In this document: piece by piece, positions 55,137-63,855 of the stretch | Layout: the number at the start of each line of letters is the position of its first letter | How positions within the stretch are numbered: the stretch's first letter is position 1 | DNA from: Paramylibacter kogurei | GTDB lineage: Bacteria; Pseudomonadota; Alphaproteobacteria; Rhodobacterales; Rhodobacteraceae | Direction of reading: 5' to 3' | Assembly (NCBI RefSeq): GCF_002742285.1 | Contig: NZ_MDGM01000013.1 | Location: 82,455 to 146,454 of the forward strand | Length of the DNA stretch: 64,000 nt | Translations under genes and position numbers: made by a program | Notes under the pieces: generated by a model | What the model was told of the DNA's origin: nothing | What the model saw: only the letters and a program-made list of their open reading frames with translations | Database searches by the model: none

Positions 55137-55766
55137 ATGACATCGGATAAGATGAAAAATGAAACGCATTCCGATTCGACTGATTCTCAGGATCAGACGG
55201 AAAAGCCTGTTGTTATCAAAAAATATTCAAACCGGCGGTTATATAACACAGCCGATAGCAAATATATCGTGCAACAAGACGTGATTGATTTGATCAACGA
55301 GGGCGTCAATTTCAAAGTTGAAGATGCCAAAAGCGGCGAAGACATCACACGTGCAATCCTCAATCAGATTATTTTTGAACAGGAAACACAGCATCAGGAA
55401 TTTTTATTCCCATTAGAATTTCAGAAACAATTGATCCGTATGTATAACGATACCTATCGTCATATGATTCCGGGATTTTTGACGCAATCCATCAATTATT
55501 TCACCCAAGAGCGTTCGCAAATGTCCCAAGCATGGCAACAAATGATGACCCATAATGCGGGGGCTTTTGTGAAACAATCACAAGATATGGCAAAGCAGAA
55601 CATGGAAATGTTTCGCAAAACATGGGACGTGTTTGGTTTGATGAAATCCGCCGAAGAAAACGCGGAACCAGATGCAGAACCGACCAAAGGCGATCGTGAT
55701 GATGCGTTGGAACAAATGCAAAAACAGATCGATGCATTACAGTCGCAAATAAAGTCGATAAAATAG
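55137..55766 (+). CDS. phaR: PHA synthesis repressor PhaR
   Basis: 209 residues. The PHB_acc_N DNA-binding domain (KYSNRRLYNTADSKYIVQQD) is followed by the PHB_acc domain (AILNQIIFEQETQ, LIRMYNDTYRHMIPGFL) and a polar tail. PhaR binds free PHA; in its absence it represses phaP and itself. GGATG is 7 bases before the ATG. It lies downstream of the phasin terminator and so has its own promoter. Confidence 0.93.
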   Translation: MTSDKMKNETHSDSTDSQDQTEKPVVIKKYSNRRLYNTADSKYIVQQDVIDLINEGVNFKVEDAKSGEDITRAILNQIIFEQETQHQEFLFPLEFQKQLIRMYNDTYRHMIPGFLTQSINYFTQERSQMSQAWQQMMTHNAGAFVKQSQDMAKQNMEMFRKTWDVFGLMKSAEENAEPDAEPTKGDRDDALEQMQKQIDALQSQIKSIK

Positions 55767-55778
55767 CAGGGAAAAGTG

Positions 55779-56663
55779 ATGTTGAAGACCAACACGCAAA
55801 CATATGTGCAAGACCACGTTATGGGGCTAAACTTTAACGGCTTTCATCGGATCAAATATCTTGATTGGGGTAAACATGGCGAAGGCGCGGATACATTGGT
55901 GTGTGTTCACGGTGTAACGCGAAACGGGCATGACTTTGACAATCTTGCGGAGCGTTTGTGCAAAAAATACCGCGTGATTTGCCCCGATGTGGTGGGGCGT
56001 GGTGAAAGCGATCATCTGATCAATGGCGAGGGTTATGATTACCTGCAATATAACGCGGATATGAATGTGTTGCTTGCGCGATTGAATGCACCAAAGGTTG
56101 ATTGGTTGGGCACATCAATGGGTGGCATTATCGGGATGGTTTTGGCCAGCCTGCCACAAACCCCCATTCGCCGCTTAATTTTGAATGATATTGGCCCTGA
56201 AATTCGCCGCGATTCATTGGTGGAAATTGGTGAATACATTGGGCGGTCTGGCGAATTTCGAAATCGCAAAGATTTGGAAAACTATATGCGTAAAATTTAC
56301 GCAGAGTTTCACCCCATGTCCGATGATGATTGGGCACATATGGTTGAACATGCCAGCGTGCGCACGCGCACAGGCAAATACCGTTTGCGCATGGACCCAG
56401 CAATTGGTGACGCATTCAGAAGCCAAATTTCACTGTTTGATTTGGATATGTGGGATACTTGGGACAAAATCCAATGCCCCGTATTGATTTTGCGTGGAGA
56501 GAAATCGAAATTCTTTGCCAAAGATACAGCAGAAAAAATGTTGGAACGTCATCCCAATGCCTCGCTGGTTGAATTCGCAGATGCGGGCCACACGCCCACT
56601 TTGCGCAACAAAGAGCAGATTGATGTGGTTGAAAAATGGTTGAAAGAAACCAATTATCGCTAA
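55779..56663 (+). CDS. Alpha/beta hydrolase
   Basis: About 294 residues. It has oxyanion VCVHGVTRNG, GRGESDH, nucleophile elbow WLGTSMGGIIG with Ser, FNDIGPEI-like LNDIGPE and the late His in FADAGHTPTL. It starts 12 bp after phaR, so it is probably co-transcribed with it. It resembles general hydrolases seen next to phaR in Rhodobacterales; activity on PHA oligomers is possible but unshown. An in-frame GTG 3 bases upstream is possible. Confidence 0.85.
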   Translation: MLKTNTQTYVQDHVMGLNFNGFHRIKYLDWGKHGEGADTLVCVHGVTRNGHDFDNLAERLCKKYRVICPDVVGRGESDHLINGEGYDYLQYNADMNVLLARLNAPKVDWLGTSMGGIIGMVLASLPQTPIRRLILNDIGPEIRRDSLVEIGEYIGRSGEFRNRKDLENYMRKIYAEFHPMSDDDWAHMVEHASVRTRTGKYRLRMDPAIGDAFRSQISLFDLDMWDTWDKIQCPVLILRGEKSKFFAKDTAEKMLERHPNASLVEFADAGHTPTLRNKEQIDVVEKWLKETNYR

Positions 56664-56699
56664 ATTGTTAACGTTGTTAATTAATTCTTCCCATCGGTG

Positions 56700-56724
56700 A
56701 TTTCGCAAGCTAATCTTGCGAAAT
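56700..56724. promoter_or_regulatory. Perfect palindrome over the rdhA start codon
   Basis: ATTTCGCAAG (56700-56709) and its exact complement CTTGCGAAAT (56715-56724) flank CTAAT. The right arm covers the A and T of the ATG, and no Shine-Dalgarno sequence is present. It may be a repressor operator, or an RNA hairpin controlling translation. Confidence 0.6.
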
Positions 56725-59700
56725 GAAGCTATTTTCTGACAAAAACCGTCCTGCACATTTGGGGCCATATCCGCTTGAACGTTTGAAACGGGGCGAAATG
56801 CCCGATCTTGAACTGGTTCAAACGCGACATCCAGTTTCGTTTCATCGTAAAGAGGATCCAACCTCTATCGTGAATGCGATGGGGGAATATCAGGCGATGT
56901 TGGACGCCATTCGCATTGGTATCGTTGCCAAGGTCCCATCTGAAATCCCGGAAAATTTGAACGAGCGCAGCAATCATCTGAAATCATTTGGCTATTTTTC
57001 AGATGCTTCAATGGTTGGGATTTGCGAATTGCCAGATATTGCGCGACTAAAAACACCCGTGCGAAACCCAGATATTGATCATTTGGCGGCGGATTTGAAA
57101 ACCAGGCAGGTGAAATCGTTGGCATCTGGTGTTGATGTGATCATGGCCGACCTCAAAGAAACCATGATGGCGCCGCCAAGTTCCATTGATGACCATAAAT
57201 ACGGTATTGTCTTTGTTTACGACATGCCGCGTGATCCAGAACATGATGAACAGGGCGGCGATTGGATACAAGACGCGCAGGCACATCGTGCAGCCCTACG
57301 CGCCAATGAAACGGCCTGCGTTATCGCGAATTATTTGCGTATCTTGGGGTTTGATGCACGTGCGCACAGCGCATCATGCACAGATGTTGATTTGAATAAA
57401 ATGGCGGTGGCCGCAGGGCTAGCAACCATAGATTCCCAAGGGCAGGTGATCGTTCCATATTTGGGTCAAAGATTTGGTTTGGCAGCGGTGACAACGCAAT
57501 TAACACTTGCTCCTGATGCACCCTTGGCTCCGCTTGAGACTCAAAATACACAAAGTTTGGCTTGGCGGCTTGGTATTGGTTCGCAAAAAAATAGGCGTAA
57601 TTTCACCGCCTTTGCCAAGCGTAAATTCAAAGACGGGGATCATCAGTTTGAAACGCTAAAACGTGTGGATGAGCCGACCACATTCATTGATGAACCGCGC
57701 ATTCCACGTGTTCCCAAACGCACCGATATGTTTGCGCGCGCACTTCTTGGGGACATGGGGAAAAAGGTACAAGATGGTGCACGAAATGGGCATTATGCGC
57801 GAAAGGCTGCGCCATCTGCTGCGCAACGGCGGGCGTTGGGTGCGTTTATTCCATTACAAGATGGCGCACATGCAGCAAACACCAACCCGACCACGCTAAA
57901 CGCCGATCAAAATGCCGATAATATCAAGGCAGCTTGTTATTTTTTAGGGGTCGATGCGGTTGGTTTATCTCGTTGTCCCGATTGGGTTTGGTATTCCCAT
58001 GATGCACGTGGTGCAGAAATAACACCACCCCACGTTCAGGCGATCAATATGGTGATCGACCAAGGGTATGAAACGATGGAGGGTGCATCAGGGGATGATT
58101 GGATTGCCTGTGCGCAGTCCATGCGGGCATATCTGCGTTTTTCATTGCTTGGTGGTGTAATCGCCCAGCACATTCGCAATCTTGGTTATCCCGCCAAGGC
58201 GCACACCGTGATGGATGGCGAAGTGTTACAACCGCCACTGTTGTTATTGTCTGGTCTGGGTGAAGTTAGCCGCATTGGCGAAGTCATCCTTAACCCGTTT
58301 TTGGGGCCACGGTTGAAATCGGGCGTTGTTACGACAACCATGCCAATGACACACGACAAACCGATTGATTTTGGGCTGCAAAAATTTTGTGAATCTTGCA
58401 ATAAATGTGCACGTGAATGCCCATCAGGTGCAATCACAGCAGGCCCCAAGTTGATGTTCAACGGATACGAAACTTGGAAATCCGACAGCCAGAAATGCAC
58501 AACATATCGCATTACCAATTTAGCAGGCGCCATGTGTGGACGTTGTATGAAAACCTGCCCTTGGAACCTAGAAGGCATATTTAAAGAGCGCCCGTTTCGG
58601 TGGGCTGCGATGAATATACCAAAGGCTGCACCATTGCTTGCACGCCTTGATGATGCCGTTGAAAATGGCACAATGAACAGTGCCAAAAAATGGTGGTGGG
58701 ATTTGGAATGGTGCGAAGATGGTGCATATCGACCAACGCAAAACGGTGTTAATCAGCGTGATTTACAAAAAGAATTGGATTTAAAGTTCGAAGATCAAAC
58801 GCTGGCTGTTTACCCCGCCAATCTTGCCCCCATTCATCTTCCATATCCCGATCCCATGAACCGTGAACAAGGAATTGCCGCCTATAACGCGATGATCACG
58901 GCGGAACATTACAAAATAAAACTGGCCAATGGCGATACGGATTTGGCCCCGCAATATCGTGTTTCACCAGATTTACCCGTGATCGAAGTCATGGTTAGCA
59001 AGGTCGAACACATGACACCAGATGTGGTGAAATATGAATTTAGCAGCATTGATGGAACCGCGCTCCCAGCTTGGACGGCTGGCGCACATATTGATATCGT
59101 CGTTGCACCAGAGTTTTTGCGACAATATTCATTATCAGGTGATCCCGCAGATCGTAAAAAATATCAAATTGCGGTTTTGCGCGAAGATATGGGTAAGGGC
59201 GGTTCTGTTTTGATGCAGCGCATATTTTCTGTTGGTCGGCGCGTGTTTATATCCAAGCCGATTAATCACTTCCCTTTAATTGAAAACGCGCAAAAAACGT
59301 TTCTGATGGGCGGGGGAATTGGCGTGACGCCGATGATTGCAATGGCACATCGCGCCCATATGCTTGGGTTGGATTTTGAATTGCATTATTGCGCGACATC
59401 GCGAAAAACTGCAGGGTTCTTGGATGATTTGCCCAAATTTGCATGGGCAGATCGCGTTCATTATCATTTTTCCGACGAAAACACGCGTGCAGATTTGAAT
59501 GTGATTTTAAAGGGTTATCAAGATGGCTGGCAGGTTTACACCTGTGGTCCTGATCGATTTATGGATGGCGTAATGACGGCCGCAACCGACCAAGGGTTCC
59601 CTGAAGAGGCACGTCATCTGGAATATTTCGCAATCCCTGAACAACCCGAATATGTGAACCATGATTTTACTTTGCGTCTGGCAAAATCTGATCGTGAAAT

Positions 59701-59926
59701 TCTTGTTTCTGCCAATCAATCCGCAACGGATGCATTGATCGCAGCAGGTATGCATATTGATGTAAAATGTTCCGATGGTATTTGTGGTATATGCAAATGC
59801 GACCTGTTGGATGGCGAAGTCGAACATCGCGATTTTGTATTGTCAAACAAACAACGCGAAAATGCGGTAATCTTGTGCCAATCGCGTGCAGCCAAACCGA
59901 ATGCGACAATCGAAGTTGATCTGTGA
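56723..59926 (+). CDS. rdhA: Self-sufficient reductive dehalogenase (RdhA-reductase fusion)
   Basis: 1067 residues in three parts. Residues 1-300 resemble a degenerate copy of the cobalamin-binding core. Residues about 390-650 are the active dehalogenase core: LLSGLGEVSRIGEVILNP, DKPIDFGLQKF, then two ferredoxin motifs, C556-x2-C559-x2-C562-x3-C566-P and C592-x12-C605-x2-C608-x3-C612-P. Residues about 740-1067 are a phthalate-dioxygenase-reductase-like module: RQYSLSGDP (flavin), GGGIGVTPM and YTCGPDRFM (NAD(P)), and a [2Fe-2S] site C1016, C1021, C1024, C1052. There is no Tat signal and no RdhB, so it is cytoplasmic and catabolic, like BhbA and the Nitratireductor enzyme. It would remove halogens from halogenated phenolics using B12. 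Confidence 0.93.
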   Translation: MKLFSDKNRPAHLGPYPLERLKRGEMPDLELVQTRHPVSFHRKEDPTSIVNAMGEYQAMLDAIRIGIVAKVPSEIPENLNERSNHLKSFGYFSDASMVGICELPDIARLKTPVRNPDIDHLAADLKTRQVKSLASGVDVIMADLKETMMAPPSSIDDHKYGIVFVYDMPRDPEHDEQGGDWIQDAQAHRAALRANETACVIANYLRILGFDARAHSASCTDVDLNKMAVAAGLATIDSQGQVIVPYLGQRFGLAAVTTQLTLAPDAPLAPLETQNTQSLAWRLGIGSQKNRRNFTAFAKRKFKDGDHQFETLKRVDEPTTFIDEPRIPRVPKRTDMFARALLGDMGKKVQDGARNGHYARKAAPSAAQRRALGAFIPLQDGAHAANTNPTTLNADQNADNIKAACYFLGVDAVGLSRCPDWVWYSHDARGAEITPPHVQAINMVIDQGYETMEGASGDDWIACAQSMRAYLRFSLLGGVIAQHIRNLGYPAKAHTVMDGEVLQPPLLLLSGLGEVSRIGEVILNPFLGPRLKSGVVTTTMPMTHDKPIDFGLQKFCESCNKCARECPSGAITAGPKLMFNGYETWKSDSQKCTTYRITNLAGAMCGRCMKTCPWNLEGIFKERPFRWAAMNIPKAAPLLARLDDAVENGTMNSAKKWWWDLEWCEDGAYRPTQNGVNQRDLQKELDLKFEDQTLAVYPANLAPIHLPYPDPMNREQGIAAYNAMITAEHYKIKLANGDTDLAPQYRVSPDLPVIEVMVSKVEHMTPDVVKYEFSSIDGTALPAWTAGAHIDIVVAPEFLRQYSLSGDPADRKKYQIAVLREDMGKGGSVLMQRIFSVGRRVFISKPINHFPLIENAQKTFLMGGGIGVTPMIAMAHRAHMLGLDFELHYCATSRKTAGFLDDLPKFAWADRVHYHFSDENTRADLNVILKGYQDGWQVYTCGPDRFMDGVMTAATDQGFPEEARHLEYFAIPEQPEYVNHDFTLRLAKSDREILVSANQSATDALIAAGMHIDVKCSDGICGICKCDLLDGEVEHRDFVLSNKQRENAVILCQSRAAKPNATIEVDL

Positions 59927-59970
59927 CGTTTTTCAATCCTATAGTGATTTAAGATCGGCGGGAGGCACAT

Positions 59971-60912
59971 ATGTCTGGATCAAATTTCACCCCAAGAGAC
60001 ATGCGCGACGCGCTTTCTAATTTTGCGACTGGCGTCACAATTGTAACGGCGGTTGACCAAGATGAAAATCCAATTGGTATGACCGCAAGTAGCTTCAACT
60101 CGGTATCAATGGATCCGCCGCTAATTTTATGGAGCGTTACTAAAACCGCGCTATCCGCCAAGGGTTTTCATGATGCCAGCCATTTTGGCGTACATGTATT
60201 GGATGCAGGGCAAACCGATCTGTCCAATGCATTCGCACGAAGTGGCGAAGACAAATTTGCAAATGTTGATTTCAAATTGTCAGCGCAAAAAATCCCACAA
60301 ATTCCAGGTGCACTTACACGGTTTGATTGTGAAACCTATGCAATCTACGAAGGCGGAGATCACTGGATCATTGTTGGCAAAGTACTAGAAATCGAAACCA
60401 CCAAAGGCCAAGGTTTGGTGTTTAGTCAAGGCTCTTATGCCACCGCAAGCCCAATTCAAATGCGCAATCAATCAGGCCAAGATGTGCCACAAGAAGACGG
60501 CGAAATTGATCAATTGCTATTGTATCATCTGTCGCGTGCTTATCATCAGCTGTCTCAGGATTTTTATGTTGCCGTACGTGAAAGCGGAATTTCCGTGCCT
60601 GAATGGCGCGTACTTGCATCACTTCATGGACGTGCAACACATGAATTGGCCGAACTTTCTGCGCGTACATTTGTTGATAATTTACCATTGCAAGACTTGG
60701 TGTTGAAAATGCAGGACGAGGATTTATGCACGGTGCAAGGGCGCGGTGCAAAGATGAAAATCACAGGCACAGAATATGGCCAATCACGGGTTGAACACCT
60801 GTTTAAACTGGCCAAAAAACAAGAGGCAAAAGCAGTCGGCGAAGACAACCCCGCGGGTGTAACTGCGCTCAGCGAATTGTTAATGACGCTCGTCAAAAAT
60901 ACCAATCGATAG
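59971..60912 (+). CDS. Flavin reductase fused to MarR-like domain
   Basis: 313 residues. The N-terminal split-barrel flavin reductase (FATGVTIVTAVDQDENPIGM, ASSFNSVSMDPPLILWSV, FGVHVLD) is followed by a MarR-like winged-helix region from about 175 (YHLSRAYHQLSQDFYVAVRE, VPEWRVLASLHG). The layout and length match reductase C1 of p-hydroxyphenylacetate 3-hydroxylase, whose MarR-like domain binds the phenol and relieves autoinhibition. GGGAGG is before the ATG, 44 bp after rdhA. It may supply reduced flavin, or bind DNA as a regulator; no monooxygenase component is in the window. Confidence 0.85.
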   Translation: MSGSNFTPRDMRDALSNFATGVTIVTAVDQDENPIGMTASSFNSVSMDPPLILWSVTKTALSAKGFHDASHFGVHVLDAGQTDLSNAFARSGEDKFANVDFKLSAQKIPQIPGALTRFDCETYAIYEGGDHWIIVGKVLEIETTKGQGLVFSQGSYATASPIQMRNQSGQDVPQEDGEIDQLLLYHLSRAYHQLSQDFYVAVRESGISVPEWRVLASLHGRATHELAELSARTFVDNLPLQDLVLKMQDEDLCTVQGRGAKMKITGTEYGQSRVEHLFKLAKKQEAKAVGEDNPAGVTALSELLMTLVKNTNR

Positions 60913-61038
60913 TTCAACCATCCATTAAAATTGAATCTATATTGTCGCCGGTGGCTCGGCGGTGAATAGGTTTTGTTAATGTGTTTTTGGTTCAATCAAT
61001 CGGAATGAATTGCAGATTTTTTTGATCCGAGGTTGAAC

Positions 61039-61929
61039 ATGAATATACATAAAATGCGTCCACGCACGGCTAAAAACACACTGTTGAAATGGGGTGCGAA
61101 ACTTCTCTGTTCGGCATCACTTTGCGCTGTTTCACCGTTAACTGCCATGGCCGATATTCAGTTGGTTTTTGGCACCTATGCTGCCGATAAACCGACGGAA
61201 ACGGTGCGCCAATTCAAACCCTTTTTAACATATTTAAGCAAGGAATTAACCACCGTGTTAGGCGAGCCTGTGTCGATTAAAATGCATATCGCGCCAAGCT
61301 ATGATGAAGGGATCAACGACCTTGTTGAAGGTCACGTCGATTTTTCCCGCTTCGGTCCAGCGTCATATGTAACTGCAAAGGCTGGTAATCCGAATATTGA
61401 AATCATTGCAATGGAATCGGAAAAGGGATCAAAAACATTCAAAGGCGTAATCGCCACGCATAAAGACAGCGATATTTCTAACTTGGCCAGCTTGGCAGGG
61501 CATCGGTTCGCATTTGGCGATCCGCTATCGACAATTGGTCGATATTTGGCACAAAGTTATTTAATCGAACACGGCGTATATGGAAAAGATTTAAAAGATT
61601 ACGCGTTCTTAGGTCGCCACGATCGTGTGGGTGCCGCCGTGGGCAGTAAAGAATTTGATGCGGGGGCGCTGAAAATCGGAACATTCGATAAATTGGTTGC
61701 CAAGAATGTTCCCATTAAAATTTTGTTTGATTTTGACAATGTAACCAAGCCTTGGATCGCCAAGTCGGAATTGGACCCAGTTGTACTAAATGCAATGCGG
61801 AAAGTGTTTCTGGATGCTCACGATCCCAAAGTTTTGAAAAACGTCGCTAAATCTGGATTTTTGATGGGCGAGGATTCCGATTACGCCCCAATCCGCGCAG
61901 CGATTCAAAATAGTGCTAATTTCGACTAA
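61039..61929 (+). CDS. PhnD-like periplasmic binding protein, probable kinase partner
   Basis: 296 residues. The signal peptide (LLCSASLCAVSPLTAMA) is followed by a PhnD/SsuA2-like domain with LVFGTYAADKPTETVRQFKPF, GHVDFSRFGPASYVTA and the later LAGHRFAFGDPLSTIGRY. Such proteins bind phosphate, phosphite or phosphonates for ABC uptake, but no permease or ATPase is present. Instead a membrane hybrid kinase starts 15 bp downstream, so it probably passes a ligand signal to that kinase. GAGG precedes the ATG. Confidence 0.8.
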   Translation: MNIHKMRPRTAKNTLLKWGAKLLCSASLCAVSPLTAMADIQLVFGTYAADKPTETVRQFKPFLTYLSKELTTVLGEPVSIKMHIAPSYDEGINDLVEGHVDFSRFGPASYVTAKAGNPNIEIIAMESEKGSKTFKGVIATHKDSDISNLASLAGHRFAFGDPLSTIGRYLAQSYLIEHGVYGKDLKDYAFLGRHDRVGAAVGSKEFDAGALKIGTFDKLVAKNVPIKILFDFDNVTKPWIAKSELDPVVLNAMRKVFLDAHDPKVLKNVAKSGFLMGEDSDYAPIRAAIQNSANFD

Positions 61930-61944
61930 TTCAGGTTCAAAAAT

Positions 61945-63855
61945 TTGCGAAACCTTCGTTTATCAACCCAAATTGCGATGTCATTGCTTTTGGCTGCGAT
62001 CTTTATCGGATTTATTGCCGGTGAATGGGAACGGCGTGTGGCGACCAGCCAGTTACAGGACAACTTGGCACGTCAAGCAGACCTCACCGTTAGCTTGATG
62101 AATGGTTTGATGTTAGAGGCGATCATTGTCGAAGACATCCCGCTCATTAACACGGCATTGGAACAGGCCGTCACACGAATTCCCACGCTGCTTGCGATCA
62201 CCGTGTTTGACGAGACAGGGCAAAAAATTACCAAATTTCCGTTGGCAAATATCCCCTTCAACGACGATATGACAAAATTTGATCAGGCAGTAACGTTTGA
62301 AGGGGAAAAATTTGGCAGCATGGAAATATTCTGGTCAACGCGCGAAGGTAAAATTGCCGTCGCGAAGAAGGTGCAGCAAATGCATCGGATCATGACCCTG
62401 ACAATATTTTGCCTGGCCGCATTAATCCTGTTTTTGGTGTCACGCATGGCTATGCGCCCACTTTCAATTGTCCATCAACGTATGCAGGCAACTATTGCAC
62501 GCGAAGTGGAAATTGATTTGAAACTTCCCCGATATGCAGCACAAGAATTTAAAGAATTGGATGGTTCCGTTGGGATGTTGGAACTGGTTTTAAGCGAGCG
62601 AGATGATCGTGAAAAAGCATTAAGCCATGCAATGGATCGCGCAAATGCCGCGAGCGAGGCAAAGTCGGAATTTTTGGCAACAATGAGCCACGAAATTCGC
62701 ACCCCAATGAACGGTGTGATTGGAATGGCAGAGCTGTTGCAGGAAACAAAATTATCAAGAATTCAGCGCGATTATGTTGAAACGATTTCCAGTTCAGGCG
62801 CAAGTTTAATGAATATTATCAATGATATCCTTGATTTTTCAAAAATTGAGGCGGGACGGTTGGAATTATTTGACGAAGCATTTGTTCTGGAAACATTGAC
62901 CAATGAAGTTATTCGTACGGTATTACCAACCGCCGCTAAGAAAAATATCGAAACAATTTTGCGAATTGATCCAGATTTGCCTGCGCGTTTCATTGGTGAT
63001 AAAAACCGTATCCGACAAATTTTACTGAATGTGATCGGTAACGCAGTAAAATTTACAGCAAAGGGTCACGTTACGGTTCAAATCAGTGGGCAATCCAATG
63101 GTGAATTAACAAATTTAACCATTGTGGTGAAGGACACAGGTGTTGGCATACCTGAGCACAAATTAGATGTGATTTTCGATGCGTTTCAACAGGTGGATGG
63201 TGCAAAAAACCGTGCGCATGATGGCACTGGGCTTGGGCTTGCGATTACCCATCGCCTGATCCAGAAAATGAATGGTGACGTTCAAGTTACTTCAGATGTT
63301 GGAGTTGGGACGGAATTTCAAATAACGTTGCCGCTTACAATTAGTGATCAAGTCGTTGAACGCACGATGCCCATCAATCACGTTGAAAATAAGAAAATAT
63401 TAATCGTAGATGATTTAGAAATAAATTGTCAGATTTTATCCGAACGATTGCGCACCATAGGGTTTGAAAGCACTTCATATACATCGGCCCGCGAAGCGGT
63501 GGAAAAATTGCAATCTGAGAATAATTTTGATCTTGCGATCTTGGACTATCGAATGCCAGAAATGACTGGATATGAATTGGCGTGCAAAATAAGTGAAATC
63601 CCAGATCACGCTAAATTACCAATTATCATCCTATCATCAGCAGATGATTGTTCGACGTTGAGCGACGCAAGAAAGCGACAAATCCAAGATGTCTTGCTGA
63701 AGCCCGTTGAAATTGATGTTCTTCGAAAATCAATATTGGGATTATTATCTGCGCCACAAAAAAAACAAGCGATAAAAAAATCTGTAGAACAACGAAATCA
63801 GGTGAAAATGCCGCACACGGCGATTGTGTCTAGCCCCATTTTTCTGTACCACTAA
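61945..63855 (+). CDS. Hybrid sensor histidine kinase, 3' end probably cut by an IS
   Basis: 636 residues. TM1 (AMSLLLAAIFIGFIAG) and TM2 (TIFCLAALILFLVS) flank a periplasmic sensor. A HAMP-like linker, HisKA with His249 in MSHEIRTPMNGV and an ATPase domain (GIPEHKLDVIFDAF, DGTGLGLAI) follow, then a receiver with Asp534 in LDYRMPEM. After about residue 626 the frame enters the transposon-like sequence and ends in SPIFLYH. Related proteins often have a further receiver or Hpt domain, which would be missing here. The start is a TTG with AGG upstream. Confidence 0.8.
   Translation: MRNLRLSTQIAMSLLLAAIFIGFIAGEWERRVATSQLQDNLARQADLTVSLMNGLMLEAIIVEDIPLINTALEQAVTRIPTLLAITVFDETGQKITKFPLANIPFNDDMTKFDQAVTFEGEKFGSMEIFWSTREGKIAVAKKVQQMHRIMTLTIFCLAALILFLVSRMAMRPLSIVHQRMQATIAREVEIDLKLPRYAAQEFKELDGSVGMLELVLSERDDREKALSHAMDRANAASEAKSEFLATMSHEIRTPMNGVIGMAELLQETKLSRIQRDYVETISSSGASLMNIINDILDFSKIEAGRLELFDEAFVLETLTNEVIRTVLPTAAKKNIETILRIDPDLPARFIGDKNRIRQILLNVIGNAVKFTAKGHVTVQISGQSNGELTNLTIVVKDTGVGIPEHKLDVIFDAFQQVDGAKNRAHDGTGLGLAITHRLIQKMNGDVQVTSDVGVGTEFQITLPLTISDQVVERTMPINHVENKKILIVDDLEINCQILSERLRTIGFESTSYTSAREAVEKLQSENNFDLAILDYRMPEMTGYELACKISEIPDHAKLPIIILSSADDCSTLSDARKRQIQDVLLKPVEIDVLRKSILGLLSAPQKKQAIKKSVEQRNQVKMPHTAIVSSPIFLYH

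Noticed and set aside
56664..56722. Possible cobalamin riboswitch before rdhA, cobS/cobT or cobQ
   Set aside because: The gaps are 59, 87 and 36 bp, too short for a cobalamin riboswitch of about 200 nt, and no B12 box was seen.
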